Source of the DNA: an uncultured Moraxella sp.
Lineage (GTDB): Bacteria > Pseudomonadota > Gammaproteobacteria > Pseudomonadales > Moraxellaceae
NCBI GenBank assembly: GCA_937889485.1
Contig: CALAPG010000341.1
Location: 1-10,184 of the forward strand
Direction of reading: 5' to 3'
DNA: 10,184 nucleotides
Position numbers and translations under genes: made by a program. The number at the start of each line of letters is the position of its first letter. Within the stretch, counting starts at the first letter, position 1. Shown here in pieces: positions 1 to 4,807 of this stretch. Under the pieces are notes generated by a model. The model had not been told where the DNA came from and did not search any database. It was given only the letters and a program-made list of their open reading frames with translations.

Positions 1-41
1 ATGCAGATGCTTGTACACAGCGCAAGATGGATATGCGCAAT

Positions 42-70
42 AAAAAAGCACCTAGTCATAAACTAGGTGC
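42..70 (-). terminator. Intrinsic terminator of the tRNA-Val gene
   Basis: On the minus strand a perfect 8-bp stem (GCACCTAG at 48-55 pairing with CTAGGTGC at 63-70) with a 7-base loop is followed directly by six U residues (the A run at 42-47). It begins 9 bases after the tRNA 3' end, so the tRNA appears to be transcribed alone. Confidence 0.85.
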
Positions 71-78
71 TGGTATTT

Positions 79-155
79 TGGTAGGCGCGACTAGATTCGA
101 ACTAGCGACCCCCACCATGTCAAGGTGGTGCTCTAACCAACTGAGCTATATGCCT
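79..155 (-). tRNA. tRNA-Val (anticodon GAC) with a mismatched acceptor stem
   Basis: Read on the minus strand, 77 bases fold as a tRNA. The D-arm is GCTC/GAGC. The anticodon stem CCACC/GGTGG encloses the loop TTGACAT (anticodon GAC, valine). The variable loop is GGGTC, the T-arm is GCTAG/CTAGT around TTCGAAT, the discriminator is A and CCA is encoded. The acceptor stem is unusual. The 5' strand is AGGCATA and the 3' strand is CGCGCCT, giving four good pairs, then A-C, T-G and A-C at positions 5-68, 6-67 and 7-66. The partner strand implies an original AGGCGCG, so three adjacent transitions seem to have occurred. Conserved internal bases are intact. It may be a working variant, a chimera with another tRNA gene, or a decaying copy. 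The isotype call is firm; function is less sure. Confidence 0.92.
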
Positions 156-182
156 AAAACTACTGTTATTAGTAGGTTTGCT

Positions 183-210
183 ATTATACCAAAAAAAAAC
201 AGTTTTGCAA
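183..210 (-). promoter_or_regulatory. Sigma70-type promoter of the tRNA-Val gene
   Basis: On the minus strand there is a -35 TTGCAA (205-210), a 16-base spacer and a perfect -10 TATAAT (183-188). The -10 lies 27 bases before the tRNA 5' end, leaving a short leader for RNase P removal. The spacer contains a run of nine T (A run at 191-199 on the plus strand), whose length would set the -35/-10 distance. Confidence 0.75.
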
Positions 211-223
211 GGGATTTTCACAC

Positions 224-239
224 ATTATTCATGAATAAT
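224..239. repeat. 16-bp perfect palindrome
   Basis: ATTATTCATGAATAAT is its own reverse complement. It lies between the divergent tRNA-Val promoter (-35 at 205-210) and the candidate control region of the PepSY gene. It could be an operator for a dimeric regulator. The AT-rich composition means chance is possible. Confidence 0.4.
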
Positions 240-260
240 TTTTGGCACAACAACAAGCGC

Positions 261-296
261 GCTAAGATTATGTTAAGTTTGCCGCGTTACCATACT
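261..296 (+). promoter_or_regulatory. Candidate response-regulator box and promoter of the PepSY locus
   Basis: Two hexamers in direct orientation, GCTAAG (261-266) and GTTAAG (272-277), are 11 bp apart, one helical turn. This is the layout OmpR-family regulators bind, and it partly matches the PmrA-type consensus YTTAAK-N5-YTTAAK. A weak -10, CATACT (291-296), follows 13 bases later, so the repeat would overlap the -35 position as in activator-dependent promoters. The OmpR-family regulator encoded at 1344-2021 is the obvious candidate binder. Binding is inferred from layout only. Confidence 0.35.
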
Positions 297-301
297 CATT
301 A

Positions 302-356
302 GTACCCATCGAATGTCATATTATTGGTAGGTTTAAGCCCTACGCTGCATGGGTAC
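302..356 (+). promoter_or_regulatory. Structured 5' leader of the PepSY gene
   Basis: The arms GTACCCAT (302-309) and ATGGGTAC (349-356) are perfect 8-bp complements. They enclose an inner hairpin GTAGG (327-331)/CCTAC (339-343) with loop TTTAAGC. If transcription starts about 7 bases after the -10 at 291-296, the mRNA would begin almost exactly at the outer stem. The structure ends about 25 bases before the ribosome binding site. It could affect mRNA stability or translation. It resembles no riboswitch class I know. Confidence 0.4.
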
Positions 357-392
357 AACCGATTATTTTATCAGCCACCCATAGGAGAAACC

Positions 393-668
393 ATGAAAAA
401 ATCACTGATTATTACAACGATGCTGCTATTAGGATCACTGGGCGCTAGCAGTGCATTTGCCAGTGCCGATTGTGTAGCACACCCAAAAAATGAGCAGATT
501 CCTCAAGCCGATTTTCAAAAATCCTTAGAAAAACAGGGTTTTAGCGTTAAAAAATTCAAAACTGACGGTAATTGCTATGAGTTATATGGCAAAAGTCCTA
601 AAGGTAAAAAAGTAGAAATGTATTTTGATACCAAAACAGGCAAAATTGTTAAGTCTGAAATTGAATAA
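393..668 (+). CDS. Small periplasmic PepSY-domain protein
   Basis: This is a 91-residue secreted protein. A signal peptide covers about residues 1-24 (MKKS start, hydrophobic core, AFA-S cleavage region). The mature part of about 67 residues resembles a single PepSY domain: a helix (ADFQKSLEKQGF), then strands with the pattern NCYELYGKSPKGKKVEMYFDTKTGKIV. Two cysteines, one near the mature N-terminus and one in the NCYE segment, could form a disulfide. I chose the start at 393 because AGGAG lies 7 bases upstream and because it gives a clean signal peptide; an upstream in-frame ATG at 324 would add 23 residues that spoil it. PepSY domains are small periplasmic modules, some thought to inhibit or sense. 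Here the gene heads a cytochrome b/two-component locus, so it may be a periplasmic partner or regulon member of that system. The ligand is unknown. Confidence 0.85.
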   Translation: MKKSLIITTMLLLGSLGASSAFASADCVAHPKNEQIPQADFQKSLEKQGFSVKKFKTDGNCYELYGKSPKGKKVEMYFDTKTGKIVKSEIE

Positions 669-685
669 CAATGCCTTAACCTGTT

Positions 686-741
686 GTTGGTCATGTTTCA
701 CCACAAAATCACTGCAGCCCCTTTGTGGTGAAATAACCAAC
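686..741 (+). terminator. Strong stem-loop between the PepSY and cytochrome b genes
   Basis: A perfect 12-bp stem, TTTCACCACAAA (696-707) with TTTGTGGTGAAA (722-733), is extended by GTTGGT (686-691)/ACCAAC (736-741) after a small internal loop. The tail CTCTATTTTATC is only moderately U-rich. The structure is probably a partial terminator or an mRNA-stabilising hairpin that lets the PepSY gene be expressed more than the genes behind it. The symmetry means it could act on either strand. Confidence 0.55.
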
Positions 742-779
742 CTCTATTTTATCAATTTACTAACTTGTGAGCAAAAAAG

Positions 780-1340
780 ATGACTGTAACAGTAACCTCA
801 CTGCAAACGGTACGCGTTTGGGATATTTGGGTAAGACTTACCCATTGGGCGGTAGCCGTGGGCCTTTTTATCAATTTATTGGTGACTGAAGACGGTAGCG
901 ACGCCCATGAATATGTGGGTTATGCGGTGATGGGTTTGGTCGTGTCTCGTCTGATTTGGGGGTTAATCGGCAGCCGCTACGCGCGTTTTAGTGACTTTTT
1001 TCCCACGCCCGCCCGTATTAAACAACATTTAGATGATGTAAGCGAACATCGTTATGCCATGCATTTGGGGCACAATCCTTTGGGAGCGTTGATGATGTTT
1101 GCGCTTTGGGGGGTAATTATGGGTTTGGGGGTGACAGGTTATTTACAAACCACTGATCATTTTTGGGGCGATGACTGGCTACAAACGCTGCATAAGTGTT
1201 TGGCTTATAGCTTGTATGGATTGGTGCCCATGCACGTGGCAGCCGCGATTATGATGAGCAGATTGCAACGCCAAAATCTGATAAAATCAATGATTACGGG
1301 TAAAAAACTGGTGGACAATTCCTTTACCCCTTTGGAGTAA
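780..1340 (+). CDS. Cytochrome b561-type membrane protein (cytochrome b/b6 domain)
   Basis: This is a 186-residue inner-membrane di-heme cytochrome b of the bacterial b561/Ni-hydrogenase cytochrome b type, moving electrons between the quinone pool and a periplasmic or membrane partner. Four membrane segments are visible, at about residues 20-36, 46-64, 99-121 and 138-160. Family landmarks are VRVWDIWVRLTHW near the N-terminus, the RLIWGLIGSRYARFSDF block, LGHNPLGALMM, and the C-terminal HVAAAIMMSRLQRQNLIKSM. Candidate heme-ligand histidines are H22, H43, H98, H138 and H152. The length fits the family. The ribosome binding site is weak. The stop is 3 bases before the next start, and the regulator's ribosome binding site (GGAG, 1334-1337) lies in the last codons, so translation is likely coupled. 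Electron donor and acceptor are not evident from the window. The co-occurrence with PepSY and a two-component pair suggests a redox or metal-linked envelope function, which is inference. Confidence 0.88.
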   Translation: MTVTVTSLQTVRVWDIWVRLTHWAVAVGLFINLLVTEDGSDAHEYVGYAVMGLVVSRLIWGLIGSRYARFSDFFPTPARIKQHLDDVSEHRYAMHLGHNPLGALMMFALWGVIMGLGVTGYLQTTDHFWGDDWLQTLHKCLAYSLYGLVPMHVAAAIMMSRLQRQNLIKSMITGKKLVDNSFTPLE

Positions 1341-1343
1341 TAG

Positions 1344-2021
1344 ATGACGCGTATTTTGTTGATTGAAGATGATGCTACTATTGCAGATGGCTTAATTGCT
1401 GGTCTATCGCAGCAGCACATGATGGTGGACTGGTTTGCTGATGCCAAGCAAGGTGAAATGGCGATTCATGAAGGGGTCTTTGACGCGGTACTATTAGACC
1501 TAACCTTGCCACGTGGCGATGGTATGGCTATTTTGTCCAATTGGCGCCGCCAACATATTGACACCCCCGTCCTTATTATCACCGCACGCGATGCCATTGC
1601 CAACCGTGTGGCAGGACTCAATGCAGGGGCGGACGATTATTTGGTCAAGCCGTTTGCGCTAGATGAAGTCATTGCCCGTTTGCAGGCGTTAATTCGTCGT
1701 AGTCAAGGACGCAGCCAAACCGAAATCCGCTATGGCGATGTCACATTTTCACCCCAATCTCAGCAAGTATATTATCAAGATCAATTGGTTGATATGACAG
1801 CCAAAGAGCTTTTGGTGCTTGAGCAGCTGTTAAGCCACCCCAAACAAGTGCATAGCCGTGCTAGCCTTGAAGACAAGCTCTATGGCTGGCAACAAGACAT
1901 TGAAAGCAACGCCATAGAGGTGCATATCCATAATCTGCGTAAAAAGCTGGGCAATCAGTTGATTTTAACGCGCCGCGGTATTGGCTATTATTTAAACCCT
2001 GCTCTACAATCTACCCATTGA
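1344..2021 (+). CDS. OmpR-family response regulator (QseB/PmrA-like)
   Basis: This is a 225-residue DNA-binding response regulator. Its receiver domain (about residues 1-118) carries the acidic pair D9/D10, phosphoacceptor D52 in LLLDLTLP, T80 in LIITARD and K102 in LVKPF. A winged-helix output domain follows (about 128-220) with EIRYGDVTF, the MTAKELLVLEQLL helix, the recognition-helix region NAIEVHIHNLRKKL and the wing TRRGIGYYL. All active-site residues are present, so phosphorylation by the adjacent kinase is expected. The start has GGAG 7-10 bases upstream, inside the end of the cytochrome gene. The closest named relatives I recognise are QseB and PmrA, but the neighbours are not those of either classical locus, so I give no symbol. 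A direct-repeat box at 261-277 is a plausible target, implying autoregulation of the locus. Confidence 0.95.
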   Translation: MTRILLIEDDATIADGLIAGLSQQHMMVDWFADAKQGEMAIHEGVFDAVLLDLTLPRGDGMAILSNWRRQHIDTPVLIITARDAIANRVAGLNAGADDYLVKPFALDEVIARLQALIRRSQGRSQTEIRYGDVTFSPQSQQVYYQDQLVDMTAKELLVLEQLLSHPKQVHSRASLEDKLYGWQQDIESNAIEVHIHNLRKKLGNQLILTRRGIGYYLNPALQSTH

Positions 2022-2042
2022 CCCTGTGATGAGTCGCCTGAT

Positions 2043-3551
2043 ATGCCCACACCCGTACCGCCCTACCTCACTCAAACCCCTAACACAACTGGCACAGCAA
2101 CTTACAGTATTCAAAAACGGTTATTGACCTCTTTACTGCTTGGGTTACCGTTACTATGGCTAATTGTGACTTCAATCTCAGTATGGCGTTTGGCGCATGA
2201 GATTAATGAAATTAATGACACCCAAATTACCCAGCTTGCCCGCTACTTAATTGGTATATCGCAAGCAGTCGATCTGACGGCGCGTGACAATGAAATTTCG
2301 CCCAAAATTTTTAACTTAAAAAGTGATTTATTATCGGGGGATTTGGGAGAAGCTGAAGATGACTACATGGGTTTTGCGGTATGGGATAAACGCGGCAAGT
2401 TATTGATGGCAGATGACAACGGGCGTTATTTTTCTTTTTTGCCCAATCATCATGGTTTTTTGGATAATGCTAGCAAGTATCAAGAATTAAACCCGTTTAG
2501 CCACACTTGGCGGTTATTTTATGTGCACGATGCTGCCACGCAGCATGTGGTTGCCATTGGACAAAATCTCAAATCGCGTCAGGAGATTATCTATAAGTCG
2601 CTTGCTATTCAGCTGATACCTGCGCTGATTGGGATTGCTTTGTTGATTGTATTGACTTGGGTTGCGGTTCGCCGCGGGTTTGCTCCACTCAATAAAATCA
2701 GTTTGGCGCTGACCAGGCGAGACCCGCAAGATAAAACGCCTTTATCAATGGCAGTGCCCCTCGAGATTCAGCCGCTTGTTCAGGCACTCAATGATCTGTT
2801 TGATAAAGTTGCCGATGCCCTCGCCCGCGAAAAACGTTTTACCGCCGATGCCTCTCATGAGCTACGCAGTCCGCTAGCTGCCATCAAACTGCAAACCGAT
2901 GTACTACAGCAAGTGTTATTACACGCCAACTTAACCGACCGCCAACTTGACCCATTGCTCAATCATGTGATAAAAATTAGTGGCAGTGCCGATCGCGCGA
3001 GCCATTTGGTTGAGCAATTACTCATCCTTGCCAAACTGGCGCCACAGCAAGGTTTGGACGATGCCAAATTTGAAAAAATTGATTGGATGGCATTGTCCGA
3101 TGAGGTGCTTGCCGATGTCAATCGCCACGCCCGTGAGAAACATAGCCAGCTACGCCGCATTGTTGAAATTGTTGAAGGGGTTGAAAATGAAACTTCACCG
3201 CTGCTAGCGCTAACGGGCAACCCTGTTTTAATTGGGCTTATGCTAAGAAACCTACTCGACAACGCTATCCGCTACGCCCCAGCCCATAGCCTAATTACCC
3301 TTTCTTTGAGCAGCAATGCCATCAAAGTCATCGACACTGGCAATGGCGTCTTAGAGGCAGATTTAGCTAGGCTTGCTGAGCGTTTTTATCGCCCAGCAGG
3401 GCAAAATGAGCTTGGCAGTGGGCTTGGTTTGTCCATTGTATGCCGCATTGCCGAGCTGCACCAACTACAGGTATCAATGGCAAATGTGGTTGACGCTGGC
3501 AAAATAGTCGGCTTTGAAGTCACTATTTCTGCGCTTTGCCAGCAAGTTTAG
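2043..3551 (+). CDS. Sensor histidine kinase (QseC/PmrB-like)
   Basis: This 502-residue inner-membrane kinase is the expected partner of the preceding regulator. Membrane segments at about residues 27-48 and 190-210 bracket a periplasmic sensor of about 140 residues. Its FAVWDKRGKLLM stretch resembles the 2CSK_N sensor seen in QseC-like kinases. A HAMP-like linker follows (RRGFAPLNKI and on). The H-box is FTADASHELRSP with phospho-accepting H272. The ATP-binding domain shows the N-box around N403-N407 (RNLLDNAIRYAP), the G1 box DTGNG from D431 and the G2 box GSGLGLS from G458, all intact. An upstream tail of about 20 residues before the first membrane segment is proline- and threonine-rich. 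The start has no clear ribosome binding site, and the 21-base gap after the regulator stop suggests coupling. The sensor ligand cannot be read from sequence. The stop overlaps the stop of the convergent ppk2 gene. Confidence 0.95.
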   Translation: MPTPVPPYLTQTPNTTGTATYSIQKRLLTSLLLGLPLLWLIVTSISVWRLAHEINEINDTQITQLARYLIGISQAVDLTARDNEISPKIFNLKSDLLSGDLGEAEDDYMGFAVWDKRGKLLMADDNGRYFSFLPNHHGFLDNASKYQELNPFSHTWRLFYVHDAATQHVVAIGQNLKSRQEIIYKSLAIQLIPALIGIALLIVLTWVAVRRGFAPLNKISLALTRRDPQDKTPLSMAVPLEIQPLVQALNDLFDKVADALAREKRFTADASHELRSPLAAIKLQTDVLQQVLLHANLTDRQLDPLLNHVIKISGSADRASHLVEQLLILAKLAPQQGLDDAKFEKIDWMALSDEVLADVNRHAREKHSQLRRIVEIVEGVENETSPLLALTGNPVLIGLMLRNLLDNAIRYAPAHSLITLSLSSNAIKVIDTGNGVLEADLARLAERFYRPAGQNELGSGLGLSIVCRIAELHQLQVSMANVVDAGKIVGFEVTISALCQQV

Positions 3552-4564
3552 AACCAATTAGGAATATACATGTCATCGGCGATTGGTTCACGTTGATAAT
3601 TATCATTATGCTCACGCTCAGGCAACACCACCGCCTCACGCTTGATTTCTTCATAGGGAATTTGTGACAATAAGTGTTTGATACAATTAAGCCGCGCTTT
3701 TTTCTTATCGTCACCTTCAACCACCCACCAACGCGCTTCTGGAATATGGGTGCGCTCAAACATGACTTCTTTGGCTTTGGTATAATCTTCCCAACGCCGC
3801 CGTGATTCCAAGTCCATCGGTGAAAGTTTCCACTGTTTGAGGGGGTCATAAATACGGCTCATAAAACGTGATTCTTGCTCATCGTCTGAGATAGAAAACC
3901 AATACTTTATGAGGCGAATGCCTGAGCGTACCAGCATGCGTTCAAATTCAGGCACCGATTCAAAAAATTCTTCATATTGCGCGTCACTACAAAAGCCCAT
4001 GACGCGCTCTACACCAGCGCGGTTGTACCAACTGCGGTCAAATAGCACGATTTCGCCCGCGGCTGGCAAGTGTGCCACATAACGCTGAAAATACCACTGG
4101 GTTTTTTCACGGTCGTTGGGTGCTGGCAGGGCGGCAACTCGGCAAACACGCGGGTTTAGGCGTTGGGTAATGCGTTTAATTGCCCCACCTTTGCCTGCAG
4201 AATCACGCCCTTCAAAAATTACTACAATGCGCTCGCCTGTTGCTACGACCCAGTCTTGTAGTTTAATAAGCTCTTTTTGTAAGCCAATGAGTTCGTTAAA
4301 ATAAATGTGGCGGGCAAGTTTTTCACTGTCGCTTAGCGGGCGTCCATCAAAGCGCAAGTCTTGTAGATAATCGTCCATTTCGCTTTCAATTTCTTCATCA
4401 TAGCTGTCTATTAGGTCTTCGTACATTTGCTGGTTAATTTTGATAGATTGGGGTTGGTTTGAGGCATCAATGGGGGGAATTTGTGCCAGTTGCTCAAGCT
4501 TATTGGCAAAATTTTCTGTATTTTTTTCAATGCTTTGTGGGGGTGTGACAGGATATTGCTGCAT
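3548..4564 (-). CDS. ppk2: Polyphosphate kinase 2 (PPK2 family)
   Basis: This 338-residue cytoplasmic enzyme of the PPK2 family transfers phosphate between polyphosphate and nucleoside di- or monophosphates. The P-loop FEGRDSAGKGG (residues 117-127, K125) and the Walker B/lid region LFDRSWYNRAG (residues 174-184, D176) are intact, as are the family blocks RVAALPAPNDREKTQWYFQR, IRLIKYWFSISDDEQ and RRRWEDYTKAKEVMFERT. The single catalytic domain suggests class I (usually making NTP from NDP and polyP), though class cannot be fixed without alignment. Residues 1 to about 47 are a low-conservation extension before the first typical family block (DSYDEEIESEMDDYLQDL). A later start at M47 is possible, but the upstream start has a weak GAGTG site. 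It is a single-gene unit with its own promoter. It converges on the histidine kinase gene, sharing 4 bases at the stops, with no terminator between. Confidence 0.94.
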   Translation of the reverse strand: MQQYPVTPPQSIEKNTENFANKLEQLAQIPPIDASNQPQSIKINQQMYEDLIDSYDEEIESEMDDYLQDLRFDGRPLSDSEKLARHIYFNELIGLQKELIKLQDWVVATGERIVVIFEGRDSAGKGGAIKRITQRLNPRVCRVAALPAPNDREKTQWYFQRYVAHLPAAGEIVLFDRSWYNRAGVERVMGFCSDAQYEEFFESVPEFERMLVRSGIRLIKYWFSISDDEQESRFMSRIYDPLKQWKLSPMDLESRRRWEDYTKAKEVMFERTHIPEARWWVVEGDDKKKARLNCIKHLLSQIPYEEIKREAVVLPEREHNDNYQREPIADDMYIPNWF

Positions 4565-4610
4565 ATTGGTTCACTCTAAACAATTGGTAAGTTTTTTATT
4601 GTATGACAAA

Positions 4611-4640
4611 ATTATGAAATTATGATGATAAGTTCGTCAA
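4611..4640 (-). promoter_or_regulatory. Promoter of ppk2
   Basis: On the minus strand there is a -35 TTGACG (4635-4640), an 18-base spacer and a -10 CATAAT (4611-4616), followed by a leader of about 40 bases to the ATG at 4564. Each hexamer matches the sigma70 consensus at 5 of 6 positions. Confidence 0.55.
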
Positions 4641-4726
4641 TTTTTTTTTATCTATTTAATTGGTTATTTCATCGAAAAGTGTCATTTTTATTGACCAGTT
4701 ATGTTAGTTTTATTTCTTTATAAGTA

Positions 4727-4732
4727 TATAAT
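4727..4732 (+). promoter_or_regulatory. Candidate -10 element for the surface-protein locus
   Basis: A perfect TATAAT lies about 75 bases before the ATG at 4808 in a very AT-rich spacer. No good -35 sits at the right distance, so it is weak evidence. AAGGA at 4794-4798 is the likely ribosome binding site. Confidence 0.3.
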
Positions 4733-4807
4733 TGTTAAGAGATTATTACTTTTTTATTCCAAATCCTCTTGCGCTACAGTGTAGGCATCTTTTAAGGATT
4801 CATAGAT

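Noticed and set aside
27..302. Plus-strand open frame of 91 codons
   Set aside because: It runs antisense through the tRNA-Val gene, its terminator and its promoter, and has no ribosome binding site.
324..392. Upstream ATG extending the PepSY protein by 23 residues
   Set aside because: The ATG at 393 has a proper AGGAG and begins a clean signal peptide; the extension lies in the structured leader.
2963..3262. Antisense open frames within the histidine kinase and other large genes
   Set aside because: They are frame shadows of well-supported coding sequences and show no independent signals.
1344..3551. Naming the two-component pair pmrAB or qseBC
   Set aside because: The proteins are similar in type to both, but neither the neighbours nor motifs visible by eye separate them, so no symbol is given.
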